Source of the DNA: Mya arenaria
Taxonomy: Eukaryota > Mollusca > Bivalvia > Myida > Myidae
Assembly: GCF_026914265.1 (NCBI RefSeq)
Contig: NC_069131.1
Location: forward strand, 3,445,501 to 3,509,500
Length of the DNA: 64,000 nucleotides
Reading direction: 5' to 3'
This document shows, one piece after another, positions 46,100 to 58,849 of the stretch (its first letter is position 1; the number at the start of each line of letters is the position of its first letter). Both the position numbers and the translations under genes were made by a program. The notes beneath the pieces were generated by a model that saw only the letters and a program-made list of their open reading frames with translations, was not told the origin of the DNA and ran no database searches.

Positions 46100-47900
46100 T
46101 ACAAAAATGGCATCTCATTTTCTGATTCTGATGAATAAATGAAACATTTTGCATAAATTGATCAACGTAAACTGGTTGTCGACCTGATATATACGTTACG
46201 TAACAATAATTTATATTTTAATTTCTTTCATTCAGGTCGTCCTCAGAATGGAGTACTTTGTTTTAATAACTTAGGATTAATTGCGACATCGAGAAGTGAG
46301 AGATGTTGGAGCAATGGAACTATTTATTCATTACAAAGATTGTTATCCCTAGATTTAAAGTAACACATTTTTGCATGATGTATATAATTTCTTATTTTTA
46401 CTGTTTTATTGTTGGTTTTCAATTATAGACGTTATGAAATAAATATCTTTGCTGTGCTATCCTAACGGGTTATGGTTCTTATTACACTTAACAACGCGGA
46501 CGCTGATAAAACAAAGATTTGCCAACATTTCAATGTAGCAATTTCACTGACATACGAAAAATAGGAAATAAAGCAAAACATTTTTGTCGATCTTGTAAAT
46601 GTCGCGGAAAAAATAATCATGAACGCTACCAGCCGCCGTAGTTATAAGTATTCAGTTGCTATCGAAGTCCAGTGATAAAAAAGGAAAAGGGAAGGAAAGA
46701 AAAGAGCACTGTTTTCAATTATTTACCAGGGCTTAGGTGTTAGCCAACGGTGATAGGTAAAGTGTAAAGTGTTTGTTTGTTTATGTATTATACGGTGTTA
46801 CTCATGTAAATCAAGGGCCAGTCCACTGGAAAACGAACCTTGATTGATGAACATTTTCACTCCCGATTCAAATCCTAAATGCAGACTGCCTAGCAGAAAG
46901 GCTATCGGTCCCCATGATTTCACTAGCTACTGAGTCAGCAAGCGGCCTTATCCAAACAAGCCCTCAGTGAGCCACGAACCATCGATCTCCCACTCTGTTA
47001 ACGGACGCCCAAACCATGGTTTAAATGATAGCAGGGACTCGTTTGGTTTACTAAGCTACCCGATAATTACTTAAATTATCAGCCGATGAGAAAATTGCTG
47101 AGATAAAAGATATCACTGTCTACCGATTGAATCAATAAAATACCGCTAACTACCGACTACATATATAAGTGCCTTCTATGGTCGAGAGTGTAAGAAAGGT
47201 TCATCCCAGCACGAGGCAGGTTGGTTTGCAGTAACGAGGTTTACCGTGTTTCCGTAGAAACCCTGCGCGCGGCTAGATACGGTAGATACGTTTTCTCCCA
47301 CCTCAGTTAAACAGAATAAAGTATAAATGTATCTTTTCGCTGGGCTTCTTTTGTTCGTATTGAAAATAATTTGTGTAAATGAATGGTATAATTCGTGGTT
47401 TTCATGGATATTTGCAAATCGATTCAGATTATGTAAATAGTCAAATCGTTTTTTTCAAATAGGATTGAGGAGAGTGCAGCATCATTTTTTGAATGCAACG
47501 TGAAAACGTTTTTGGTGCCATTTGACGCTAGAAATAATTGACCTTGATTTCAAATATTGTCACAATAGACGAGGTTTCCATGATGCTGCAGACGACGGTC
47601 TTCAACAAGGGAGGTAATTGTGTTATGACAATAAAAAATGAGTTCCATACGGATACATGCTTTATCCTTGCCCGTGGGCAAGATAATGATTTACAGCATG
47701 GTCAAATTTTTTGGAAACTCTTATGGTGACTTGATTTACCACCAGAAAACCATATCAAGATAGTTTTGTTTTTTCTGCTATCACCATTTCTTTACAGTCA
47801 CTATCTATAACGTTCTTTGCCTTAGTCATGGCCGCAGCTCTGAGGTCATCTTTAAATCCATTTACCCAAGAAGGAGGCCCTGCAAAATATCATTCAAAAC
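46100..47900. other. Intergenic sequence, no supported gene
   Basis: GC-richer islands at 46860-47010 and 47190-47290 ('ggttcatcccagcacgaggc') look like dispersed repeats I cannot name. The 63-codon frame at 47538-47729 has no family or splice support. Confidence 0.4.
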
Positions 47901-47904
47901 CACA

Positions 47905-48070
47905 AAATTATCTTCAAGTATGATATAAATCATGTATAAACTTGAAAATACATACAATAATACAATGTGCACATCATCAAATGCAACATGAATGGGGAGA
48001 AACATTTTTTAAGAACTACTTTAAGGGGTACTATGACCCGGTAGCATTTCGTTGTGGGCCGACACCTTAT
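47905..48070. repeat. Dispersed repeat, copy 2 (partner at 25580-25760)
   Basis: Shares 'tataaatcatgtataaactt', 'gaaaatacatacaa' and 'tttaaggggtactatgaccc' with the first copy. Confidence 0.75.
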
Positions 48071-48479
48071 CTGAGACGGGAGAAATCTTCCGATCGTAAA
48101 TATAATGTATCGCGATCTACCTATTGCCTATATAAGCTATCGCTTTTTTTCGAGTGCATTTTTATTTTCAAGGATCCCCTCTCCAATCATTTATGTGTTT
48201 GGCCTTATAACCGTATCCTAATGTCCGGCAGACTTCAGTAGAATACCAAAAAGCGCATTTCGCTCGAATGCAGAATGAGTTTATGGACTAATTATTACCA
48301 CGGTGGATCACCGTATTCCGGATATAGTAGCCCTAGTGAGCCGTAAACAACGCGATATGGCAATATATTTGTGTTCGACAAGTAAGATTTTACATGATAT
48401 TTATGCAAATTGTTAATTTCCAATGATAATAAATATTGATTGTAATCGTCAGATTCAGATGCCTTATCCAACCAGTAAG

Positions 48480-49060
48480 CATACGATAAGTGAGTCTGAC
48501 ATTACTGATAGGAAACAATTAGTTCATGTGTCTAGTTCTCATCTGCGGTATAACATGTGGCGTTCATAAGGGATCTATCTAAGGACCGCTATTCTTTTTA
48601 ATTTGTGTCAGATAATTCAGCATTTTAAATATCTGGTTAAACCCGATCTACAGTCGAAAATATTTTGGCGGAAGATTTATAGTTTGTTTGTAACTGGCTC
48701 ATCGATAATGCGCTTTCGTTTAATTTAAGCAAGACTAAGTCTATACCTTTCAGTTCACGACAAAAACTCAAAGCAAACAGTCAGTCGAATACATCTTGTA
48801 GTGTAACAGCTATACAGTAAACAACTTCTGTAAAGTATCTCTGTGCAATTTTACGTTACGTAACACACGTTATTAAGCAAAAAATTCTAGATTAAATTTC
48901 TCTACAGGAAAGGCAAATATTCCTGATGTCATACTAAGAAACTACTTTCTGCATCGCTTATATAGTGCCACTTCAATTCTGCCTCATCATTTTGATACTT
49001 TAGTCCGACCAAGAAATTAAAATAGGAATTGTAGATTACCAACTATACATAATAAGATTC
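48480..49060 (+). pseudogene. LINE reverse-transcriptase relic
   Basis: Plus-strand translation, with several frame changes, gives 'DRKQLVHVSSSHLRYNMW', then 'CNWLIDNALSFNLSKTKSIP' followed by 'FSSRQKL', then 'TSVKYLC'. These match the distal RT blocks of Jockey/I-type elements (WL..N.L.LN..KTK and the following SVKYLG). In-frame stops and shifts throughout show long decay. It is a different lineage from the 38.9-42 kb element. Confidence 0.7.
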
Positions 49061-49099
49061 GTCTTAAATCTAGAACCCAGATCTAATAACCATAGAATA

Positions 49100-49770
49100 T
49101 TGATAATATGTACTGCGATATAGAATTTCTAACATATGTATTCTGTTATGTGTATCCAACATATGTATTGTTCTAACATGTCAATACATGTGCATTATAT
49201 GCAAACGTAAGTAAATATCTAAAAACAAAATAGAATAAAGAAAAACATTAACTGCTATATATATATTATTGCCCAAAGTATCATATTGGATGGTGGCAGC
49301 GATCGCACTTATTCAAACGACAAATTCAGGGGTGACTTCGGCATTTGACGTTATAGGGGACGTAGCTTAGGGGCGCAACTTTTTGACAAAAGCCCCTACC
49401 TTAGAACCGAAAGTTTATGTCATAAACAATTTGCATTGTGGTTTGAGGCTACTCCTCTCAAGAAAACTTTAATAATTTGAAGTCGGAAAGAGTGCATTTT
49501 AGCGTATTTTATTACTTTTATTTCCATATTGAAATAAAAAGTAAACTTGGACATTTTCAGATTTTAAATCTGCTAATGAAATTAATGAATTTATACGAAA
49601 TGGCACAAAAATTTACTGAAACTTTTGAAACGCCCCAAAACGAGATTATGCTACTCGAATTTACATTCTAATTTTTTGAAATTGGAGACTTAGTCTAGAG
49701 TTTGGAAAAAAATAACGCGTGTTGAAAAATCCAAGAAATTTTAACCAATGTTTTGAAAGGACTTTTATAA
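49100..49770. other. Intergenic, repeat fragment at 49340-49480
   Basis: 'aggggacgtagcttaggggc' begins a patch related to 9545-9830. 'aaaagtaaacttggac' (49540) also occurs at 7581. No gene. Confidence 0.45.
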
Positions 49771-49772
49771 TT

Positions 49773-50003
49773 TCAGCGAAAATACACGACCTGATGTTGA
49801 ATCATTTTAAACTTCCAAAAACAAGAGTTGTTCATCACGACAAGCTTAAATTGTATCATTCCAGAATTGGGCCTGTGTGGGAGTATTTCTTTCAAGAAAA
49901 CAAGAAGCAAGATTTAGAATACATGAGTATTAAATCACCACTAACTGTCAGATTTTCCTCTGATTCCCTTACAGACAACGCTTGGTTGTTGACAAATGTT
50001 TAA
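49773..50003 (+). pseudogene. LTR-retrotransposon integrase C-terminal relic
   Basis: The open plus-strand frame contains 'LPKTRVVHHDKLKLYHSR'. The 'RVVHxDxLKxY' string is the hallmark of the region just after the integrase core of Gypsy-type polyproteins. The rest, 'PVWEYFFQENKKQDLEYM...', is acidic and ends at a stop. No other pol block was found nearby, so this is an isolated tail. Confidence 0.5.
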
Positions 50004-50525
50004 GCGGGTGGGCTTAAAAAGTATCAATATCAGTTAATTGTTGTGTGAATTTTGTCTGTTTTAAACAGTACAGTACAATCTTAATTTTACTGATAAATCT
50101 GTATTATTCCACGAAAACCATATAATAAAACATATAATTTGTCACAGCAGTTTTGATAAAAAAAGAAATATTTGAGACTCAGGAATTTGGTGAACATAAG
50201 TCATTAACCCGTGTTAACGAGTCTAGATTGAGACACATTACAAATGCCTATTCTATTAAAGTACGTGACGAAAAATGAACAACTTCAAAGTGATTCAATT
50301 CAGCAAGCTGCATTATCAATACTTAAGCGAAAGTTGCTGTGAAATAATGATTTATTCTGTTTAGCCTCTTGAGTGTGAACTCAGACATGATATTATACAG
50401 TAGACACATTTACTTATATGGTTGAGTGGCTGTTTCAGCCATGTGTCATGTTATCTGCTATTTACTAAACCTTGTTTAAACCAGATCATGCACAAGTGAG
50501 TTCGTACAAAAATACAAAAAAAATT

Positions 50526-50631
50526 ATGGACCGGTATGACAGCTGTGATGAATATGTTGAGTATTACAAACATCTCATGTTCATATTGGAATCAAAACAA
50601 AAGGAACTTCCTCGGGATAATGCCAGTCAAG
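50526..50631 (+). CDS. C19orf12-like gene exon 1
   Basis: The ATG has A at -3 and G at +4 and opens 'MDRYDSCDEYVEYYKHLMFI'. The donor is CAAG|GTATAA, leaving one base. The frame stays open upstream to about 50472, after a possible acceptor at 50484 (AG at 50483-50484), so an earlier exon and start are possible. Confidence 0.55.
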
Positions 50632-53016
50632 GTATAACTTCTTTTCCTTTCCATAATATATCATTTACAAATGTTCACATCATACCAATTTTAGCTTCGT
50701 ATATGATACTAAACACACGTTCTTAATCACTTTTTGTGAAGTATTCTGGTGATATATTTTTGGTTTACATTTTCTGGATATCCGACTCTTGTTATTATAA
50801 TAAGCATCGTCATCCCCACAGTCAATTCGACAATTATAATAACAACAACAATAATAACTTAACCAGGGGCCGGTTGCACGACTTATATATGACAAGAACA
50901 TATGTTCGGGTTTTAAATCACATACAATGATAATACAACAATATTAATACTCGGCTTAGTTTATGTGACTTAAGTTTCTATGTAAGCCCGGCCCCTTGAC
51001 TTTTTTAAACACAGCAATATACATAAACACATACTCCAAATCATAAACCGACAATACCACTTTATGAATAAATCAGATTCGATTATGAGTTTTACGATCG
51101 GTGGAGCTGTGGTCGGTGGGCTGCTAGGAGGGGGAGGCGGAGCACTCGTCGGAGCAGTCCTAGGTATGTTGGCTGTAGTCTTACATTTTCAAAACAATTT
51201 TGATTTAAACAATCCGGTTTAACTCTATTATGTTTTGCACTTTGGTTGAGTTAATAAAGTTGTGTACTATACACTCGCCTCAATTTCACAAAATATCTTC
51301 ATTACCGCATCACAGGATTAAGCCAATCTCACTATGGTTTGTTGATATATTATTTTGTTCTTATATTGACATCCTGAAAAGTTGTAAGACCTTAAGAGGA
51401 AGTCATATCACGATAACTAATTGTTGTCTAGTTTGAAGTCCAGCGTGAGTAATCGTTATCATTGAGAAGATATGAGTTTGAGGAAGTATTTAGTCGGTAG
51501 TATTTTTCATTTTCTGAAAATGAGATTTAATGTTAAACTTTGGAATGTTTACAAGCGTTGAATGCAAAGTAAACATGAAATAAAAACCGCTGCGGTTCAC
51601 ATTTATTAGGACTCACGGATGGAGATTTAAGTCGTATACTCGTATTGATTTCTTCTAAGTCTATGAAACAATTGTTGAGTCAATGCACCATATAACCATT
51701 GTATTATTATTGATTTCGAAACAAATCCTGTTATTAGTTACACAGCTTCTAGTAGTTGGAATTTGCATTCAATTCAAGACATAAACTACAAATCTCGACA
51801 GTACGATATTTGGTTCTTATCTTGTTGATACCGCCAGTGTCTTTGAAAAATTGTCTATGCATGAGTTTACCCATGGCTTAAGAATGGGGATACAAAAAGG
51901 GGCCAGCCGTATCTGTCCGACGATTGCTTTAAACAATAAATATTCAATTTGGATTAGAGTACATCCATAGATACAAAACTACACATGAAGACCTCGATCT
52001 TGGTTTGCCTTTTCGTTTTTTATTATTAATTGTTTTATTTATAAGTTTCCTCAAGTTAATGCATACTTTGATAAGATTTATCTTTACGCTTTATCTTTAT
52101 TAAGAATTTTTGGGATAAGAGTGAGGTTTGTGCACATAAACCCCCAGTAAATTAACATTTTACTGACCGTTCCAAGGCGTTGCCTAACAATTGTTGTTAA
52201 ACATACCAATTATATATATATATTTATGCACTGTGCTGTTTGTAGAGTTGTGTGCTGTTCAATGTTTCTTGTTTGTGAATTTGTGTTCTATGTCTTTGGC
52301 CTTTGCCTATTGCCACTAAACCGGGTTTATGTTTAAACTTTTTGCTACTGAGCATGTTTCTGTAGCTTTTTGCATATATATTGACCGAAGCAGTTCATTG
52401 ACAGAAATATGACAATTGTAAAATTATTAGCTATTCCTCCAACAGCGGCTTCGCGGGGTTGATGTTTAAAAAACCGCTAGTTAAACATTCAAGAACCGCT
52501 GTTCTAATTCAAATTCAGAGATGCCAAAAAGACCTGTAAACCAAATATATACATTGTTTCGTTAATTTTTATCTAGGATGTATACAGACATATCATATGA
52601 AAGTCATTTATATATAAATACATCAGATGATTAACTAAAGAGAAAAAACATCATTAACTGCACAAAGTGTATACAGGAAACCATTTTCGAATAAAATACT
52701 AAATATTGCCTACCAAATTGAGATATACTGGAGTTCTGGATTCAAAATGCGTACTGAATTCTTCTCTGAATCCAGTTAGCAGACGGCTTTTATCATTTTA
52801 AATTCTTTTGCAGGTTACATGTATGGTTCGTTTATCCAGGACTCCTTCAAAGAAATAAAAGGCAAACTCAGAAACCAGACCAACAGCAGGAAAAGGGAGC
52901 TGGTACATGCTGTCCAAGCCCTGATCGGAAGCAACTCTAAGGCTGAACTAGACCTTTACGTGGAGGCTCGATCGCAGCAAAAACAGCTCATGGACTGTAT
53001 CATGAAATTCACTTGA
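50526..53016 (+). CDS. C19orf12-like glycine-zipper membrane protein, three exons (gene-level model)
   Basis: The join of 50526-50631, 51077-51163 and 52814-53016 gives 396 nt, or 131 residues, with both junctions in phase 1. Layout: polar N-terminus (1-35), Gly-rich hydrophobic helix or hairpin (about 42-68, with GG/GGGGG zipper), then a basic amphipathic tail 'KRELVHAVQALIGSNSKAEL' and 'ARSQQKQLMDCIMKF'. This order, the length (human C19orf12 is about 141-152) and the tail pattern resemble C19orf12. That small protein associates with mitochondria, ER and lipid droplets and is mutated in a neurodegeneration with iron accumulation (established for human). The assignment rests on pattern memory; the glycine zipper alone would be compatible with other membrane proteins. 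Confidence 0.55.
50866..50996. mobile_element. Short MITE with 'AGGGGCCGG' inverted ends
   Basis: It starts 'aggggccggttgcacgactt' and ends 'taagcccggcccct'. The related phrase 'aaggggtcgattgcacgggt' in the duplicate at about 56411 shows the insertion predates the segmental duplication. Confidence 0.6.
51077..51163 (+). CDS. C19orf12-like gene exon 2: glycine zipper
   Basis: It reads 'SIMSFTIGGAVVGGLLGGGG' then 'GALVGAVL', between a weak acceptor (gaataaatcag) and donor CTAG|GTATGT. A stronger-looking acceptor at about 51015 would need the other phase, so 51077 is chosen on phase. This exon has no counterpart in the duplicated copy. Confidence 0.6.
52020..52390 (+). repeat. Dispersed bivalve repeat, full-length-looking copy
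   Basis: Contains 'actgaccgttccaaggcgtt', 'gcactgtgctgtttgtagag', 'tgtcttggc'-like text and 'aaaccgggtttatgtttaaa'. The same sequence is inverted at 58853-59110, and its right part is inverted at 31985-32065. Confidence 0.75.
52814..53016 (+). CDS. C19orf12-like gene terminal exon 3
   Basis: The acceptor is 'aattcttttgcag'. The frame reads 'YMYGSFIQDSFKEIKGKLRN' then 'QTNSRKRELVHAVQALIGSN' and stops TGA at 53014-53016. This is the best-conserved part in the downstream pseudogene copy. Confidence 0.65.
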
Positions 53017-53048
53017 ACAATTCGTGTCTGTATCACGAAATTTGCTTA

Positions 53049-53054
53049 AATAAA
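53049..53054 (+). terminator. Candidate poly(A) signal of the C19orf12-like gene
   Basis: AATAAA 33 bases after the stop codon. Confidence 0.45.
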
Positions 53055-53059
53055 TCATA

Positions 53060-53740
53060 GACTTTATGAAGAAATAGAGTAATTCGTAGACTCTATCACG
53101 AAAGTAACTTTTACATTTCGCAGATGTCCTCTATTCGTGGCATTAAACACAAATAATTTACAGATTTCTCTCAAAGTAATATCTTTGGGAAAAATCCATA
53201 ATATGATTGATAATTTACGCTTTTGAATAGAGAAGCTTATTTTCTTTCTTCCGTCATGGCCGTATAGGGCGTCAGTCTACGAAGTGGGTGGTCGAATAGT
53301 CAGGACCCACGACGGGCTTATTCTGATTCTGCCGTTTGCTGGTCAAGCAACATGTTAAATTAACGTGTACCAAATGCCTTCCTGCCAGGCGCCTGGCATA
53401 TGGGATAGAAATTTGAAGTATAAGAAGATTTTCATGAAGTGTCTAATAGTTCATTCGGGCTGGTCATTACATGAGAAAGCTAACAATATAATAAACAAAA
53501 TATTCTTTATAGTCTTGTTCAATAGCGTCAAACAATACCTGGCCGATTTGATTTCAAATCAGCAGCTTGTTGAACAAAAAGCCTCTCGGGTAAAACTACA
53601 ACCTGATCTTCTTTCCTCATGCAAATAACGATCAGATTTCAGTCAGCACGTTGGCTATTATGCACGGTTATGAATTTCATGCATACCCGTTATAGATCAT
53701 TCTTTTTCCAATTGTTTTAAATACTTCTTATTAAATTACT
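53060..53740. other. 3' flank of the C19orf12-like gene, part of the duplicated segment
   Basis: No gene seen. 'gtgggtggtcgaatagtcag' to 'gccaggcgcctggcatatgg' corresponds to 58595-58700 in the second copy. Confidence 0.6.
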
Positions 53741-53749
53741 GTTTTAACG

Positions 53750-53835
53750 ACATAAAAGAATGCATCCATTCCGGGGATAGAACCCGAGACCCCCTTCTTC
53801 CAGGTCAGATATCAACTGAGTTAGCCATGCCGCTT
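53750..53835 (-). repeat. tRNA-derived SINE head
   Basis: The reverse complement has the A box 'catggctaactcagttgata' and the B box 'tcgggttctatccccgg' (T-stem CGGG/CCCG). The acceptor stem does not pair, so it is not a working tRNA. The duplicated position 59838-59915 keeps a better A box ('ggttagctcagttgatgg'), showing the insertion predates the duplication. Confidence 0.65.
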
Positions 53836-53849
53836 ATCAAACAACCATA

Positions 53850-54120
53850 GATAACGGTACTTTAACATAAAAAGACATTTAACGGAAAAATGAATTTAAA
53901 ACCCAACACATTTGCTTGAAAATCTTGTGTATATTTTGCCAAAATTCGATACCTTATCGCCTGTTAGATGTTCATGCACATGTAGAACGATTCTTCTTTG
54001 TACAAATATTGTATACGTGAAAATATGACCATACTTATGTTGTATGAATTTTGAAACACACTTATGCTTAATGCAATGTGCATGGCGATAAGTGCATACT
54101 CCATCTTATTACATATTTAC
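53850..54120. other. Duplicated flank, no gene
   Basis: Aligns with 59930-60230: 'ggaaaaatgaatttaaaacc', 'ccttatcgcctgttagatgt' and 'aatgtgcatggcga' have counterparts there. Confidence 0.65.
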
Positions 54121-56160
54121 CAAGGTATTGTATATATGCGTATTACATCTTACAAAAAAGTGTTTAGCTCTTGTACTCTACTTCTACAACTATTTTGATA
54201 CTGACCAGAGCCAAGTAACCCAATCAAATGGTCGAAACCTCAAAAAGGAATATAGTGATATTTAACGTTAAAAACGGATAAAATCTACAAAGTATTTTTA
54301 CTGCAAACAAAGAAAATTAGTCAACATCATTAGTTTCTAACAGGTCTGACGGAAGGATGTTCACGTCCCTGTTAGTGCGCCGGAGGAAGCTAGTTTTGCC
54401 TTGACTTCCGGTAGGTTTGGAATGAAGCATTATAGTCACTGATTGTGTGCGGGGCGGCAGGTTTAATATAAGGAGTACCAGTCCTTGATGGTGCGCGAGA
54501 GGAAGAGGTTTTTTCAGTGGACTGGTGAAAGGGCGTTCCAGTCCCTGATCAGGCGCGGAAGGTAGTTGTTTTCGTAGTTATCTCCTGCAGGTCTGATTGG
54601 GGAGCGATCAAGGCTTAATGTATTTTATGTGATTTCCGGCAGGTCTGAATGTAAGGCGATTCAATTACTAATCCTACTGGGGAAAAATCGGTTCGGCAGT
54701 GATCGCCAGCAGTTTTGGCTGAAGGGCATTCCCGTATATGATCGTGCAGGGGGGTTGTTGGTTTTGAAGTAATATACGGCAGGTCTGATGGGTTGGCGGT
54801 CCCTGAAAGTGCGCGGAAAAAAGGGTTTTGCGGTGATCTCCGGTAGGTCAGGTGGGAGTGTTCTGTCGATAATGATGCGCGGAGGGAAACTGTTTTTTTT
54901 CAGTGATCTCCAGCAGGTTTCGTACGAGGACGACCTAGTCTCTGATGGTGCGCAAGAGTAAGCATTTTCTACAGCGATCTCCGACACGTCTGTTGGGAGT
55001 CCCTGAAGGTACGCGGGAGGGACCTTTTCGTAAAGGTCTACGGCAAGTCTGGTTAAAAAGCGATCCAGTCAATGATTTTGGGCGGGAAAAAGCTGTTTTT
55101 GCAGTGATCTTCGGCAAGTCTGGTAATAAAGCGATCCATTCAAGGATGGTGCGCGGGAGAAAGTTGTTTTTGCAGTGATTTCCGGCAAGTCTGGTTGAAA
55201 AGCGATCTAGTCATTGATGGTGTGCGGGAAAACCCTTTTTGTGCAGTGATCTCCGGCAAGTCTGGTATGAGCGCGATCCAGTCAATGATGGTGCGCGGGA
55301 AAAAGCTGTTTTTGCAGTGATTTCCGGCAAGTCTGGTTGAAAAGCGATCTAGTCATTGATGGTGCGCGGGAAAACACTTTTTGTGCAGTGATCTCCGGCA
55401 AGTCTGGTTGGAGTGCGATCCAGTCAATGGTTGTGCGCGGGAGAAAGCTGTTTTTGCCGTGATCTCCGGCAAGTCTGGTTGAAAAGCGATCCAGTCATTG
55501 ATGTTGCGCGGGAGAAAGATATTTTTGCAGTGATCTCTGGCAAGTCTGGTTGGAGTGCGATCAAGTCAATGATGGTGTGCGGGGAAGAAAGCTGTTTTTG
55601 CAGTAATCTCCGGCAAGTCTGGTTGAAAAGCGGTTCAGTCATTTATGGTGCGCGGGATAGTTGTTTTTTGCCGTGATCTATGGCAAGTCTGGTTGAAAAG
55701 CGATCCAGTCAATGATGGTGCGCGGGAGAAAGTTGTTTTTGCAGTGATCTCCAGCAAGTCTAGTTGGAGCGCAATCCAAACATTGATGGTGCGCCGGAGA
55801 AAGCTGTTTTTGCCGTGATCTCCGGCAAGTCTGGTTGGAGCGCGATACAGTCATTGATGGTGCGCGGGAGAAAGCTGTTTTTGCCGTGATATCCGGGAAG
55901 TCTGGTTGAAAAGCGATCCAGTCAATGATGGTACGCGGGAGAAAGCTGTTTTAGCAGCGATCTTCAGAGAGTCTGGTTGAAAAGCGATCCAGTCAATAAT
56001 GGTGCGCGGGAGAATGCTGTTTTTGCAGTGATCTCCGGCATGTCTGGTTGTAGCGCGAACCAGTGTCTTTGCAGTGAACATCTGCACAAGAACATGTCTT
56101 ATGTGCAGTTATTCTTGTTCCTGATGGTGTGCGGGAGGAAGCTGTTTTTGCTGTAATCTT
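54120..56160. repeat. Flank segment plus 71-bp tandem repeat array (copy M)
   Basis: The unit is 'gtgatctccggcaagtctgg' then 'ttgaaaagcgatccagtcaa' then 'tgatggtgcgcgggagaaag'. Anchors at 55181, 55252 and 55323 are 71 bp apart. About 20 well-kept units lie at 54960-56060, with diverged ones before that. It ends with the same 'gaacatgtcttatgtgcag' tail as copy L. Confidence 0.92.
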
Positions 56161-57779
56161 CGAAATTTGTATTTGTATTACTACAAAGTATTTCCATAAT
56201 GGTATGTTTACACAATTTGTACGACATATATAATTCTTAACATAACTAATTTATCGTTGTTTGTGAAAGTATTTTGATGATGTGTTTAACAGATTTTAGA
56301 TGTCCGACTCTTCATCAAGTGATATTCATCGTCAACCAGACTAATTTGCATATGTACGTTTTAAGGAACAAATATCACTTTTCTATTTAATTTTATTTTG
56401 TTAAGTCGACAAGGGGTCGATTGCACGGGTTATCTATAACGGGAAAATAGTCCCACCTGAAATAATAAACCCCGAGCAGACAGTTAATATACCTATTAGA
56501 CCTTAGATACTTATTTTAAACTTAGATCAAGTTTAGCCTAAGCGAGTGTTATTACAGAGGATATCGGAGTTTAAGGTAGTATTAAGTCGATATTATTATT
56601 CATTTTCAGAAAATGAAATTTACTGCTGATTTAAAATATTTTGGTTGAATGCTATATAGGCATGATGATGAAAGCTACAGCGAACATATATCAGAACAGA
56701 ACGGTTTACAATCAATAAAATAGTTTTTGGAGTCAATGAAAGATGGACGCCTAGTATAATGCAATTACTTTTTCGAACTTTTCAATCCTTATGATCCTAG
56801 ATGAAATATTATTTATTTCGAAACCTTATTGATCTTGAGACAATAAATAACTCCAATTCTCAATCGTATTATATTTGGTCCTTACCTTGTTCATAACAAT
56901 AGAGTATGTATAAGCAGGCTGTTTAGCACTCGGCAAATTGCATATGTTTGCTTTACATGCGAAATAATTTAATTCTCCATTTTGACAAGTATGACGAAGC
57001 GTTTTAGAACGAGTGATGTCATTGGCCGAAGATCTCCATAAAAATAAGTAGCAATAAAATACATCATGAATTTGACACACCCTTCCACGAAGAAATGTGA
57101 TCGAATTTACCCACGGGTAAATAATGGAGAGTAACAGAGAGGGCCAGCCGTGGTTGTCCGACCATGGTTTGAAATAAGTAAAATACATTTTTAATTAGAT
57201 ATCCTTCATAGACATATACTACGTACACAATCTGGAGACAACAATCATGGTTTGAACAAAACGATTCATTGACAGTAATATGGTATTTGTACTCAAGCAG
57301 GGGCTAACGCGGGGTTCAAGAACCACTAGTTAAACCACTAGTCAAGAATGAATATTCTTACTTAAATTCAGCGATCCCAAAAGGGTCAGAAAGCTACATC
57401 ATGAGATGTTTTGTTTTCTTTTATATTCATCTCAGTGATACACGTACTTTACAGTTACATAGATGGCCAGCCATGGATGTCCGACGATGGTTTCAAATAA
57501 GTAAAATACACTTTAAATTAGACATCCTTCATAGACACAAACCACTTACACAATCTGGAGACAACAATTTTGGTTTGACCGGAACAGTTTATTGACAGCA
57601 ATATGACTATTGTACTCCTGAAGCAGCGGTAAACGCGGGGTTGAAACTTCAATAATCTCTAGTTAAAGATTGAAGAACGACTATCTTTATTCCAATTCAG
57701 CGATCCCAAAAGTGACAGAAAACTGAATATAAAGATTCATTCGTTTTTGTTTTATCTCAGTGATACACAGAGAAAGAAA

Positions 57780-58045
57780 AATTTAATGGAATACATTTAT
57801 TAATAAGTACATATCTAATCATCGATGACTGATATACAAAGACAGAACATATGAAAATCATTAATAAGTAAATACTTATCGAATCATCGACGACTGATAT
57901 ACAAAGACAGAACATATGAAAGTCATTAATAAGTTAATACTTATCGAATCACCGATGACTGATATACAAAGACAGAATATAATTATGAAAGTCATTCATA
58001 AATGAATACGTATCTAATCATCGATGAGTGATATACATAACATCT
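57780..58045. repeat. 66-bp tandem repeat, 4 copies
   Basis: 'gactgatatacaaagacaga' and 'acatatgaaagtcattaata' recur about every 66 bp. The corresponding place in copy M (about 52585-52630) has a single unit, so the expansion followed the duplication. Confidence 0.85.
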
Positions 58046-58238
58046 CAAAGATAGGCAATTTCAGAAAAAAATATCAGTGTAAACTGGTTACCATTTTTAA
58101 GATAAATTATGCATTTTATCCAAATTGATATATGAATGTACTTGAGGTCTGCATGGACGTTCTAGAAGCAAAACGCGGACTGAATTCTCTTATATAACCC
58201 AATTAACAGACGGTTTATATTAATTTCAATTCTTACAG

Positions 58239-58385
58239 TGAACTTTAAGATTAACTCGGAAACGAGCCAAACAGCACAAAAAAGGAGCTGATTCGTGCTG
58301 TCCAAGCCAAGGTCGGAAGCAGCTCTTAAGAACTAAATCCAAACATCAAAGCTAGATCGCAGCAAAACCAGCGCATGGACTGAGG
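58239..58385 (+). pseudogene. C19orf12-like terminal exon, broken copy
   Basis: After a kept acceptor ('tcttacag'), the sequence parallels exon 3 at 52814. 'FKIN' sits in one frame and 'KKELIRAVQAKVGSSS' in another, followed by TAA at 58327-58329. So the copy has a frameshift, an internal stop and deletions, and lacks its glycine-zipper exon. 'gctagatcgcagcaaaacca' further on matches the end of the intact exon. Confidence 0.8.
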
Positions 58386-58849
58386 AATTCGTAGACTGTA
58401 TTAGGTTCCTCTCAAAGTAATTTCGTCGGAAAATAATCCGTAAAATGATTAATGAAATACGCATGTGTTGATCAAATACAGCACTGCTCAAATTACATTG
58501 TGAAAATATATCGACTTTTACAATTACTTTTATTTTGATAAGAGAATATAATTTTGGTTAGTCATGGTTTAATGTTTAGGGAGTCTGCCAACGGTATGTA
58601 TGGTCGAATATTCGCCTCCAAAGATGGAATTGTTCTGATATTGGCGGTTGCTGACCAACGGTTTCATGAATGGTTACCCGACCGCCAGGCTACTGGCATA
58701 TAGAAAAGGAATCGGGTGCGAAGATGTTCATGATTCAAAGTTGTGTCTCATAAGTTCTGCAGACTGGGCCTTAATTTAGAGGTGTGACACTATTCTAAAC
58801 CAACTACACAAACACTTTTCACCACGCAATGAACCATCCGTTATCAGCA

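Noticed and set aside
54661..56087. Several 60-108 codon frames
   Set aside because: Products of the 71-bp tandem array.
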